The notes beneath the pieces were generated by a model that ran no database searches, was not told where the DNA came from, and was given only the letters and a program-made list of their open reading frames with translations. A DNA stretch of 64,000 nucleotides from Mucilaginibacter terrigena (GTDB lineage Bacteria > Bacteroidota > Bacteroidia > Sphingobacteriales > Sphingobacteriaceae). The stretch covers positions 124,001 through 188,000 of the forward strand of contig NZ_SEWG01000006.1 in the NCBI RefSeq assembly GCF_004168255.1, written 5' to 3'. The position numbers and the translations under genes are program-made. Positions 26,139-35,614 of this stretch are shown piece by piece; the first letter of the stretch is position 1, and every line of letters starts with the position of its first letter.

Positions 26139-27231
26139 CTAACTCTTCGGCCCGCCAAATTCCATTAGATAGGCTTTTAAAAACTCGTTCAGGTCGCCGT
26201 CCAGTACGGCGGCAGCGTTGGAAGTTTCGTGATCAGTACGCAGGTCTTTAACCAGCTTGTATGGGTGCAGTACGTAATTACGGATCTGCGATCCCCACTC
26301 AATCTTCTTCTTATTGCCTTCCACCGCACTTGAAGCTTCCGCACGTTTGCGCATCTCGGCCTCGTATAATTGCGATTTTAGTAAACGGATAGCATTCTCC
26401 TTATTCTGTAATTGCGAGCGCGATTCCTGGTTTTTGATGATGATGCCCGACGGTTTGTGGTATAAACGTACCGCGGTTTCAACCTTGTTTACGTTTTGCC
26501 CGCCTGCACCGCCCGCGCGGAACGTCTCAAACTCGATATCGGCATCCTTTACTTCTATCTCTATGGTATCATCAACCAAAGGGTACACATAAACCGAAGC
26601 AAAAGAGGTATGGCGCTTAGCATTGGCATCAAAGGGCGATACGCGCACCAAACGGTGAACGCCGTTCTCTCCCTTTAAATAGCCGTAGGCAAAATCGCCT
26701 TCCAACTGCAGGGTAACGGTTTTTACACCGGCCACATCGCCAGGCTGGTAATCCTGCTCGGTAACTTTGTAGCCGTTCTTTTCGCCCCACATAATGTACA
26801 TGCGCATCAGCATACCTGCCCAGTCGCAGCTTTCGGTACCACCGGCGCCGGCCGTAATTTGCAGTACGGCGTTAAACTGGTCTTCCTCTGCGCTCAGCAT
26901 GTTTTTAAACTCCAGTTCTTCAACCGCGGTTAATGCCAGGGCATACTGCTCGTTCATTTCAGGCTCGGTAGCATCGCCACTCTGGAAAAATTCGAACAAT
27001 ACATTGGTATCTTCTACCACCGATACTACCTTTTGGAAGGCGTCGGTCCATATTTTTTTTGTTTTGATGGATGCCAGTACCTTCTCGGCATCTTTAGGAT
27101 GGTCCCAAAAGTTTGGGCCTAAGGTTATATCCTGTTCCTTTTGCATGGCATCGAGTTTGGTATCGATGTCAAAGATGCCTCCTCAGGGAAGTTGTTCTAT
27201 CCCTTAAATCCTGCATGTTTTCTCTTGTCAT
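26139..27231 (-). CDS. prfB: Peptide chain release factor 2, programmed +1 frameshift
   Basis: RF2 releases the chain at UGA and UAA stops. Translation starts at ATG 27231 and reads 20 codons ([20 protein letters not shown]) to an in-frame TGA at 27171-27169. A +1 slip at CTT-TGA-C continues with GAC (27170) through 343 more codons to 26139. The total of 363 residues is normal for RF2. The GGQ motif ([10 protein letters not shown]) that enters the peptidyl-transferase centre is present, and [13 protein letters not shown] is conserved. An AGGAGG directly before CATCTTTGAC matches the E. coli recoding signal. The release factor level therefore controls its own synthesis. Automatic calls starting at 27146 miss the N-terminus. 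Confidence 0.97.
27168..27183 (-). promoter_or_regulatory. RF2 +1 recoding site
   Basis: On the minus strand: AGGAGG CAT CTT TGA C. An internal Shine-Dalgarno-like AGGAGG is placed three bases before the slippery CTT-TGA, as in the classical RF2 site. Confidence 0.95.
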
Positions 27232-27312
27232 AATGGCAAAGATATAAATTTGGTTGACGTAGGTTATAAAAGTTAGAGTGGTTGTAGAAGTTGTAAGGTG
27301 CGGCTTGCTAAA

Positions 27313-27348
27313 CAAAAAAGGTTGCAAGGATCTGACCTTACAACCTTT
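27313..27348 (-). terminator. Intrinsic terminator of the 27376-27813 gene
   Basis: AAAGGTTGCAAGG and CCTTACAACCTTT form a stem with one mismatch; on the minus strand a TTTTTTG run follows. Confidence 0.75.
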
Positions 27349-27375
27349 ATAGCTTTTATAACCCTTTTAACCTAA

Positions 27376-27813
27376 TTACGCAATCCGCAGTTGGTTTAGC
27401 AAAAGGCCCATATCGCCGGCGTTGCCGCTTAATTTTGATAGCATGGCACTAAGGGCAAATTCTTTATTCTGTTCGCTTTTGGATTGTTTGATCAGTTCCT
27501 GCATCACCGGCGGGATCAGTTCATCTGCTATCTGCATAGCCTGGGGCGTATCAATATTGTAAAAATTGTTCAGTTTATTGGCAAATTTATTTACCGCGCT
27601 GTTTATAAGCGGGTTATCATACAAACCCGAAAACTGGAAGTATTTCACCAAGTCCTTCAACCGGCCACTTTCCATCTGGTTTTTTAATACCTCGATGATA
27701 GAACTCGAAGCTTCGTTTATTACCGCTTCGCGGTATTGTTCCGGTACTGCCGGGTTGTTGATAACAGCATTATCAGCGTTATTTTTTACAAGCAAAAAGA
27801 GTTTTTCGAACAT
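27376..27813 (-). CDS. Conserved hypothetical helical protein
   Basis: A 145-residue, all-helical, soluble protein (MFEKLFLLVKNNADNAVINNPAVPEQYREA to GDMGLLLNQLRIA; long stretches shortened). It has no signal peptide or membrane segment. The repeated amphipathic helices and the AMLSKLSGNAGDMG stretch recall DUF937-like proteins, but I cannot confirm this. It has its own terminator and stands alone before the pgi promoter region (27814-28065, AT-rich, nothing else seen). Confidence 0.7.
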   Translation of the reverse strand: MFEKLFLLVKNNADNAVINNPAVPEQYREAVINEASSSIIEVLKNQMESGRLKDLVKYFQFSGLYDNPLINSAVNKFANKLNNFYNIDTPQAMQIADELIPPVMQELIKQSKSEQNKEFALSAMLSKLSGNAGDMGLLLNQLRIA

Positions 27814-28035
27814 GATAGTATGTAATTAAAAAACAAATTAAGAAAATGATGAAAAATAATTGGTTTATTTATCAACACCACAAATATATGAATTGTTTAT
27901 TTTGATTTTCAAAAAATTATTCAATATCTGTTATTGATATGACAATTTTAAGGTGTAAAACAAACACTATGTATGGTGTGTTAAAATAACACTAAACTGT
28001 CCTATTTTCACTTTTACTTCAGGGCTCAGTTTTAA

Positions 28036-29712
<1,677 letters not shown>

Positions 29713-29810
29713 ACCCTGAGTTAGCAGTGTGAGTTGACATTGGCAGTACCTGTTTTAATTGCGATGTTGAAACATTTACAGCCGAATGTAGCCTCAACAA
29801 TTTTATAATC

Positions 29811-29839
29811 AAAAAGGCCGCGAATATCGCGGCCTTTTT
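29811..29839. terminator. Bidirectional terminator between pgi and efp
   Basis: AAAAAGGCCGCG and CGCGGCCTTTTT flank a short loop, giving T-runs on both strands between convergent genes. Confidence 0.88.
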
Positions 29840-29860
29840 GATTATCGGGAGGGCTGGGCA

Positions 29861-30424
29861 TTAAGCTTTCACCCGCTCTACATACGCGCCTGTAGCGGTA
29901 TCTACTTTTACTTTATCGCCTATGTTGATGAACAGCGGCACCTTTATTTCGGCGCCGGTTTCAACCGTAGCGTTTTTTAGCGCACCAGTAGATGTATCAC
30001 CTTTTACAGCCGGCTCGGTATAGGTTATTTCCAGCTCGGCCGAACCGGGGATAGATGCCATAATAGGCTCTTCGCTTTCAAAGGCTACAATAACGTTCAT
30101 CCCTTCTTTAAGGAACCTTACCGCAGGGCCAAATAACCTTTTTGGTACGTTATGCTGGTCGTAAGTGGTGTTATCCATTATCACAAGGGCATCACCATCT
30201 TCATACAGGTACTGGTAATCGTTGGTTTCCACACGTGCTATATCCACTTCTTCGTCTGTACGGAACCGGTACTCCACCAATTTGCCCGATTTTACATTAC
30301 GCATGCGGGCCTGGTAAAACGCACGCAGGTTACCCGGGGTGCGGTGTAAAAACTCCTCTACCTGAACCAGCTCTCCGTTAAAACGAAGTACATTTCCATT
30401 TTTTACATCAGATGCTTTTGCCAT
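29861..30424 (-). CDS. efp: Elongation factor P with atypical loop tip
   Basis: EF-P rescues ribosomes stalled on polyproline. The 187-residue protein has the three beta-barrel domains: KOW-like (1-64), OB (65-128) and the C-terminal S1-like domain with GAYVERVK. The domain I loop that reaches the peptidyl-transferase centre reads RTPGNLRAF. The residue aligned to the modified Lys34 of E. coli is Asn32, with Arg two positions later. None of the well-known EF-P modifications targets Asn. The flanking sequence is intact, so this is a lineage variant and not damage. A good -7 promoter box lies just upstream. Confidence 0.95.
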   Translation of the reverse strand: MAKASDVKNGNVLRFNGELVQVEEFLHRTPGNLRAFYQARMRNVKSGKLVEYRFRTDEEVDIARVETNDYQYLYEDGDALVIMDNTTYDQHNVPKRLFGPAVRFLKEGMNVIVAFESEEPIMASIPGSAELEITYTEPAVKGDTSTGALKNATVETGAEIKVPLFINIGDKVKVDTATGAYVERVKA

Positions 30425-30443
30425 AAATGTTATAATTGAGGCG

Positions 30444-30474
30444 CAAAATTAGGGATTAGATTTAATTTTTCAGA
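30444..30474 (-). promoter_or_regulatory. efp promoter
   Basis: On the minus strand TCTG-N19-TAATTTTG; the -7 box (30451-30444) is a perfect TAnnTTTG, the -33 box one mismatch from TTTG. The transcript would start about 13 nt before the efp ATG. Confidence 0.65.
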
Positions 30475-30536
30475 CAGGGAATGTAAGATAATGCCTTTGG
30501 GACATTAAGGCTGCAAACCATAGGCTGCAGGTATAA

Positions 30537-30941
30537 TTAATTGGTAACCTCCCGCAAAGCTTCAATAATTTTTTTCGCGGTGGCAGCAAGTTCATCCTGC
30601 GTTGGGGATAACTTAGGCTGGGCAAAGTTCATATCGTCAACCCGGTTCATAGGTATTAAATGGATGTGCGCATGGGGCACTTCCAGGCCAATTACCGCTA
30701 CACCAACCTTTTTGCAGGGGATGGCTTTTTTTACACCCGTAGCTACAATTTTGGCGAACATTTGCAAGCCCATGTAGGTTTCGTCATCCAGGTCAAAAAT
30801 GTAATCAACTTCTATTTTAGGGATAACCAGCACATGCCCTTCGGCTAAAGGGCTGATGTCCAGGAAAGCTAAAAACTCATTGGTCTCGGCAACTTTATGC
30901 GCCGGGATCTCGCCAGCTATTATTTTTGAGAAGATGCTCAT
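30537..30941 (-). CDS. HIT family nucleotide-binding protein
   Basis: A 134-residue histidine-triad protein. FSKIIAGEIPAHKVAET opens the domain and VPHAHIHLIPM (~95-105) is the H-x-H-x-H catalytic triad. Hint-type enzymes hydrolyse adenosine phosphoramidates and related AMP conjugates. Full length, cytosolic. It shares strand with greA upstream (97-bp gap filled with repeat text), so operon membership is uncertain. Confidence 0.92.
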   Translation of the reverse strand: MSIFSKIIAGEIPAHKVAETNEFLAFLDISPLAEGHVLVIPKIEVDYIFDLDDETYMGLQMFAKIVATGVKKAIPCKKVGVAVIGLEVPHAHIHLIPMNRVDDMNFAQPKLSPTQDELAATAKKIIEALREVTN

Positions 30942-30954
30942 GGGTTAGTTTAAT

Positions 30955-31032
30955 TAGTGATTTAATGTGCCGATAACTATCGGGATAAGTGAGTTAGTGA
31001 TTTAAAACGCGCTAAATCACTAATTCACTAAT
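30955..31032. repeat. TTAGTGATTTA repeat with CCGATAACTATCGGGAT palindrome
   Basis: Direct copies of TTAGTGATTTA and their inverse TAAATCACTAATTCACTAA surround a CCGATAACTATCGGG palindrome. Similar TTAGTGAATTA text occurs at 61626-61648, and the palindrome recurs at 31720-31735. Confidence 0.6.
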
Positions 31033-31038
31033 TCGTCA

Positions 31039-31512
31039 TTATCGTGAGATCTCTAATATCTCAAATTCAATTTTGCCTGCGGGTACAGTGATCTCGGTTT
31101 TATCGCCTACAGATTTACCTAACAGGCCTTTTGCAATTGGCGATGCTACAGAAATTTTACCTGCTTTAAGGTCGGCCTCGCTTTCTGATACCAATTGATA
31201 ACTCATGGTGGTACCGCTCTTGATATTTTTTATTTTTACGATAGATAGCGCCAAAACCTTTGATGTATCCAGTTTAGATTCGTCAAGCAGTCGTGCGTTT
31301 GCCAATGCTTCCTGCATTTGGGCAATTTTGCCTTCGTGTAAACCCTGCGCCTCTTTTGCCGCGTCGTATTCGGCGTTTTCCGATAGATCGCCTTTATCCC
31401 GTGCCTCCGCTATTGCAGCGCTGATATTAGCACGGCCGGTAGTTTTTAAGTATTGTAATTCTTCTTTTAATTTTTCTAAACCTTCTTTGGTATAGTACGA
31501 TACCTCTGCCAT
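31039..31512 (-). CDS. greA: Transcription elongation factor GreA
   Basis: A 157-residue GreA. The N-terminal coiled coil (YYTKEGLEKLKEELQYLKTT, then EARDKGDLSENAEYDAAKEAQG split across ~30-55) carries the acidic tip DLSENAEYD. That tip enters the RNA polymerase secondary channel and stimulates cleavage of backtracked RNA. The C-terminal FKBP-like domain ends PAGKIEFEILEISR. Length and motifs are typical. A terminator for the upstream gene lies at 31597-31646. Confidence 0.97.
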   Translation of the reverse strand: MAEVSYYTKEGLEKLKEELQYLKTTGRANISAAIAEARDKGDLSENAEYDAAKEAQGLHEGKIAQMQEALANARLLDESKLDTSKVLALSIVKIKNIKSGTTMSYQLVSESEADLKAGKISVASPIAKGLLGKSVGDKTEITVPAGKIEFEILEISR

Positions 31513-31596
31513 AACACAATTATAATTAGTATTGATTTATAATTACCGCCAAAAAAAACCGCCCCCCTACTTTTTGATAGAAGAGCGTGATGGCCT

Positions 31597-31646
31597 TAAA
31601 AACAAAACAAGACTACGTGGGCCGGGCCTGCATAGTCTTGTTTTGT
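31597..31646 (-). terminator. Intrinsic terminator of the hydroxyacid dehydrogenase gene
   Basis: ACAAAACAAGACTA (31602-31615) and TAGTCTTGTTTTGT (31633-31646) form a perfect 14-bp stem. On the minus strand TTTTT follows. The 17-nt loop has a GGCCCGGCCC core. Confidence 0.8.
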
Positions 31647-31719
31647 GTAAAACGAAGATAGTATAATTAAGTTTTAATATCCAAATTTTTTGTTGCACTC
31701 ATGATAAAGCCATTCGCTT

Positions 31720-31735
31720 CCCGATAGCTATCGGG
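31720..31735. repeat. CCCGATAGCTATCGGG palindrome
   Basis: A perfect 16-base palindrome four bases beyond the stop of the dehydrogenase gene; a one-base variant is at 30970-30986. I know this motif as a recurrent Bacteroidota intergenic element. Confidence 0.7.
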
Positions 31736-31738
31736 ACA

Positions 31739-32677
31739 CTACTCACTAATTAATCCAAGTTCACCAAGCTTCCGCGCCATTACCTCGCTTATTTTGCGGT
31801 AACTGTCAAACGTCCACCCGGCAACGTGTGGGCTTAATAGTATCTTGCCGCTTTTGCGCAGTTCATCAAACCAGGCCTGGTCCCCCAGCGCCGGGAATTT
31901 CTCTACCTCCAGCACATCTAACCCGGCTGCTATTATTTTGCCGTGTTTGATAGCATTAAGCACGGCCTGTGTTTTAACCACCTTGCCGCGGGCCATGTTC
32001 AGGAAAAATATCGGTTTTTTAAAATGGAACAGGTATTCGTCGTCAACCATTCCGTTGGTTTCGGCAGTAAGGGGGATATGCAGGCTTAACACATCGCTGT
32101 GCTTAACAATCTCTTCCATGCTTACCTCGCGGGCATACCTGTCGCTAAAGCCCGTTTTGTATTTATCGTAAGCAATAACGTTCACCTCAAACCCCGATAG
32201 CTTTTTGGCAAAGCTGCTGCCCATATGGCCGTAGCCAATAATGCCAACCGTTAATCCCTTTAGCTCGTAACCACGATTTTCCTCGCGGCGCCAGCTGCCT
32301 GAGCGGATCTCCGCATCGGCAATGTTCATATTGTTCATTAGCGATAACAGCATCCCGATGGCATGCTCGCCAACCGCATCCATATTACCCTCGGGGGCGT
32401 TTATCAGTTTAATGCCTTTGGCAAGCGAGTAATCCTCGTCAATATTATCCATGCCTGCCCCGGCTCGGCAAATAAAGCGCAGGTTGGCGGCCTTATCTAT
32501 AAAAGCTTTATCTACCTGGAACTTCGACCGGATGGCCAGCCCATCGTAATTATCAATAATGGCAAAAGCTTCATCGAGCTTCATATCCGGCTGGTAATTG
32601 CAGGTATAACCCAGTGTTTCGGCTTGCTCCATAAAGGCCGGGTGCAGGTCGTCGACTATAAGGATGTTGTTTTTCAA
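31739..32677 (-). CDS. D-2-hydroxyacid dehydrogenase (SerA-like)
   Basis: An NAD-dependent dehydrogenase of the phosphoglycerate/2-hydroxyacid family, 312 residues from TTG 32677. The codons upstream to 32767 are in frame but do not fit the family, whose N-terminus begins near KNNILIVDDLHP. The Rossmann motif is GIIGYGHMGSSFA. Catalytic residues are Arg in FLNMARGKVV-adjacent NMARG, Glu in DVLEVEKFP, and His in LSPHVAGWT. It lacks the C-terminal ACT domain of long SerA enzymes. Substrate uncertain; phosphoglycerate or glyoxylate are both possible. Confidence 0.88.
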   Translation of the reverse strand: MKNNILIVDDLHPAFMEQAETLGYTCNYQPDMKLDEAFAIIDNYDGLAIRSKFQVDKAFIDKAANLRFICRAGAGMDNIDEDYSLAKGIKLINAPEGNMDAVGEHAIGMLLSLMNNMNIADAEIRSGSWRREENRGYELKGLTVGIIGYGHMGSSFAKKLSGFEVNVIAYDKYKTGFSDRYAREVSMEEIVKHSDVLSLHIPLTAETNGMVDDEYLFHFKKPIFFLNMARGKVVKTQAVLNAIKHGKIIAAGLDVLEVEKFPALGDQAWFDELRKSGKILLSPHVAGWTFDSYRKISEVMARKLGELGLISE

Positions 32678-32756
32678 GAGCGTAAGTTTTGATGGTAAAA
32701 CTACAAATTTAGAAAGTATAAGATACGGGCAGTTAATTATGTGGTTTACGCATGAC

Positions 32757-32891
32757 GATTTACTCACCCCGACTACGCTTCGCTGGTCGACCCTCTCTGC
32801 TTCGCAAAGAGGGTGAGGAAAATGAAGCTTACCCTCTTTCCGCTTGCGGAGAGAGGGTGGTCGAGCGAAGCCAAGACCGGGTGAGTAAATC
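32757..32891. repeat. 135-bp palindromic element with 13-bp terminal inverted repeats
   Basis: GATTTACTCACCC (32757-32769) is repeated inverted as GGGTGAGTAAATC (32879-32891). Inside, ACCCTCTCT/AGAGAGGGT and CGCTTCGCT/AGCGAAGC also pair. It has the layout of a MITE or large REP element. No target duplication is visible. Confidence 0.7.
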
Positions 32892-32931
32892 CTTCACTCA
32901 ATCTTGGCACGTAAATAGCAATATCCCACCT

Positions 32932-33495
32932 ATGAAAATGCCTTTTGGAAAAGCACGAACCGATATAAAGCAATATATAGACACGCTATCGCACGACGGG
33001 TTCAGAAAAATATTTGACCAGATAGACCAGTTGAGTGTAAAAAAAGGTGTGGATAAACACGGGCTGGATAAATTTATTAACCAATGCGCTTATATAGCGG
33101 CCGGCTCGGGCGCTATTGCCGGCAGCGGGGGCCTTATGACCATGCTGGTGGGTATGCCGGTTGATTTTGTAAACCTGATAACCCAACAATTCAGGGTTAC
33201 TATGGCCATTATGTATTATGCCAAAGGCAGCTATAGGGTAGGGTTCGACGAATTTATGCAGTTGGTGGCAACATCTTTTAAGATAGAAGCCGGTGTTGCG
33301 GTAACCAAGAATGTAATGGAAAGTATTGCCGAAAAACTATTGCTGGCATTTGGAGTGCGGGCCGCCGAACGCCTGGTACCCGTTGTAGGCGCTGTTATCG
33401 GAGGCACCGCCAACTACCTGTTTGTAAAACGCATGGCGCAAAAGGTTAAAGAGATTAACAGGGTAGATAAGCACGTTATAATACCTGTAGTGTAA
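32932..33495 (+). CDS. EcsC family protein
   Basis: A 187-residue protein that starts at ATG 32932; the in-frame upstream extension to 32752 is only repeat sequence. It shows the EcsC layout: an amphipathic N-terminus, AAGSGAIAGSGGLMTMLVGMP (split AAGSGAIAGSGG/LMTMLVGMPVD), a central helical region, and a Gly-rich VPVVGAVIGGTANYLFV near the C-terminus. EcsC-like proteins are membrane-associated and of unclear function. Divergent from the dehydrogenase and convergent with rsmA, with abutting ends. Confidence 0.8.
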   Translation: MKMPFGKARTDIKQYIDTLSHDGFRKIFDQIDQLSVKKGVDKHGLDKFINQCAYIAAGSGAIAGSGGLMTMLVGMPVDFVNLITQQFRVTMAIMYYAKGSYRVGFDEFMQLVATSFKIEAGVAVTKNVMESIAEKLLLAFGVRAAERLVPVVGAVIGGTANYLFVKRMAQKVKEINRVDKHVIIPVV

Positions 33496-34275
33496 CTACC
33501 TGTTTGCTGCTATTTCATTGGTCAGCTTCACAAAGTCGGCAACACTTAGTCGCTCGGCACGCAGGTCGAGGGTTTTGTTATCTACCATCTTCTCTTTGTT
33601 TATTAAGGATGAAACGGCATTGCGCAAAGTTTTACGGCGTTGGTTAAACCCTGCCTTTACCACCTGCCAAAACAGTTTTTCGTCGCAGCCCAGGTCGGCG
33701 GTTTCGTTGCGGGTTAGCCGGATAACTGCCGACAGCACTTTTGGCGGCGGGTTAAATACCCCGGCCTTCACCGTAAACAAATACTCTACCTTATAATAAG
33801 CCTGCAAAAAAACGCTCAGGATACCATACTCTTTACTGCCCGGTTTAGATGCACAGCGCTCGGCCACTTCCTTTTGGAACATGCCCACCACCTCGTGCAC
33901 CTGGTCGCGGTGGTCCAGGATCTTAAAAAGTATCTGCGAGGAGATGTTGTAAGGGAAGTTGCCGATAACCGCCATCTGGCTTTTAAACTTCGCTTTAAAG
34001 TCGAGCTCCAAAAAATCATCATTAATAAGCCGCTCGCCCAGATTGGGGTATTTCTTTTTCAGGAACGTGTATGATTCTGTATCGATATCGATCAAAAAAG
34101 TTTCGTAATCGGCCTTTTGCAGCAAAAAATCAGACAGGATGCCCATACCGGGGCCAACCTCTAACACTTGTTTGTACTTACCCGCCGGGCGCAGGCTCTC
34201 CACAATTTTCGAAGCTATATTTTTATCAGTAAGAAAGTGTTGCCCTAAATGTTTTTTTGCTCTTACTAACGTCAT
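33496..34275 (-). CDS. rsmA: 16S rRNA dimethyladenosine transferase
   Basis: RsmA/KsgA dimethylates two adjacent adenosines in helix 45 of 16S rRNA. The 259-residue protein has KKHLGQHFLTDKNIASKIV at the N-terminus, SAM motif EVGPGMGILSDFLL (~40) and the target-base motif NFPYNISSQILFK (~105). The C-terminal helical domain has FNQRRKTLRNA. Length normal. Not linked to pdxA by strand here, although the two often neighbour each other; they are divergent with 204 bp between. Confidence 0.96.
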   Translation of the reverse strand: MTLVRAKKHLGQHFLTDKNIASKIVESLRPAGKYKQVLEVGPGMGILSDFLLQKADYETFLIDIDTESYTFLKKKYPNLGERLINDDFLELDFKAKFKSQMAVIGNFPYNISSQILFKILDHRDQVHEVVGMFQKEVAERCASKPGSKEYGILSVFLQAYYKVEYLFTVKAGVFNPPPKVLSAVIRLTRNETADLGCDEKLFWQVVKAGFNQRRKTLRNAVSSLINKEKMVDNKTLDLRAERLSVADFVKLTNEIAANR

Positions 34276-34479
34276 TACCTGTTTTTATTTGAGCAAATTA
34301 AGGCATATTTGTGCTTTAATCAGGAATTATAAACTTAAAATCTTTTTATTTGCATGTTGAGCGCTAAGCTAAAGGCTTAAAGCACAAAGCAAATTATAAG
34401 ATCCGGCACTATAAAGGCCGGTGAATTAAATATAATCGGTGAAATCTAAAAAGAAAGTAATCGATGAAATCATACTACT

Positions 34480-35535
34480 ATGAGCGACAAACCTAAAATA
34501 GGAATAAGTATTGGCGATGTTAACGGGATAGGACTTGAAATTATCATCAAAACCCTGGCGGATACCCGCATATATGACTACTGCACACCTATTGTTTACG
34601 GGCATACCAAAGTGGCATCGTTCCACCGCCGTAATACCGAGATCAGCGAGTTTAGCTTTAATGTAACCGACCACCCGGCCAACGCGCTGCACCGCAAACC
34701 TAATATGATAAACTGCTGGGAAGAGGATGTACGCATCGAGCCCGGCCAGGTGACCGCTGAAGGTGGCAAGTATGCCTATATTTCGTTGCAACGCGCTACC
34801 GACGACCTGCTTGCCGGCCACATAGACGGCTTGGTAACCGCACCTATCAATAAGGACAATATCCAGAACGCGGAGTTCAGTTTTCCCGGCCATACCGAAT
34901 ATTTACAGCATCGCGATAGCAAAACCGAATCGTTAATGTTTTTGGTGAGCGAAACCCTGCGCGTGGGGGTAGTAACCGGCCACATCCCGGTATCAAAAAT
35001 TGCCGAAAGCATCACCACCGATAAAATAATACACAAGCTAAAGCTGATGAACGCCAGCCTGCAGGACGATTTTTGGGTGCGTAAACCCAAGATAGCGGTA
35101 CTGGGCTTAAATCCCCACGCCGGCGACAACGGTCTTATCGGCAACGAGGAGAAAGATGTGATCATCCCGGCGATTGAAGAAGCCAGGAACAACGATGTGC
35201 TTGCCTTTGGCCCGTACTCGGCCGATGGCTTTTTTGCCAACGGTACCTATTTGCAGTTTGACGCCGTGCTGGCCATGTACCACGACCAGGGGCTGATTCC
35301 TTTTAAGCAGATCGCGTTCGAGTCGGGGGTTAATTACACTGCGGGACTAAGCTTTGTGCGCACCTCGCCGGATCACGGTACAGCGTATGATATAGCAGGC
35401 AAAAACATGGCATCCGAGATCTCGTTCCGCGAGGCGCTATTTACTGCTATCCACATTATTAAGCATCGCCGGGAAACCGCCGAACTTAACGAAAACCCGC
35501 TTGTTTTTGCCAAGTTAAGCAGAGACAGGGACTAA
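34480..35535 (+). CDS. pdxA: 4-hydroxythreonine-4-phosphate dehydrogenase
   Basis: PdxA oxidises 4-hydroxythreonine-4-phosphate in de novo pyridoxal phosphate synthesis. The 351-residue protein contains GISIGDVNGIGLEI (~5), FPGHTEYL with a metal-binding His (~140), LGLNPHAGDNG (~206) and MYHDQGLIPFK (~267) with the second metal His. HDQG and SPDHGTAYDIAG complete the family set. The DUF5009 gene follows 79 bp later on the same strand. Confidence 0.96.
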   Translation: MSDKPKIGISIGDVNGIGLEIIIKTLADTRIYDYCTPIVYGHTKVASFHRRNTEISEFSFNVTDHPANALHRKPNMINCWEEDVRIEPGQVTAEGGKYAYISLQRATDDLLAGHIDGLVTAPINKDNIQNAEFSFPGHTEYLQHRDSKTESLMFLVSETLRVGVVTGHIPVSKIAESITTDKIIHKLKLMNASLQDDFWVRKPKIAVLGLNPHAGDNGLIGNEEKDVIIPAIEEARNNDVLAFGPYSADGFFANGTYLQFDAVLAMYHDQGLIPFKQIAFESGVNYTAGLSFVRTSPDHGTAYDIAGKNMASEISFREALFTAIHIIKHRRETAELNENPLVFAKLSRDRD

Positions 35536-35614
35536 TAAGGCCTTTTACAGATACTGTTTTAAATTAATTACCGTTAAATAAAACATTTATCTCTAAAAAT
35601 CATTTTCCAGCTTA

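Noticed and set aside
32752..32931. Extended N-terminus of the EcsC protein
   Set aside because: This segment is the 135-bp palindromic repeat; the family N-terminus begins at ATG 32932.
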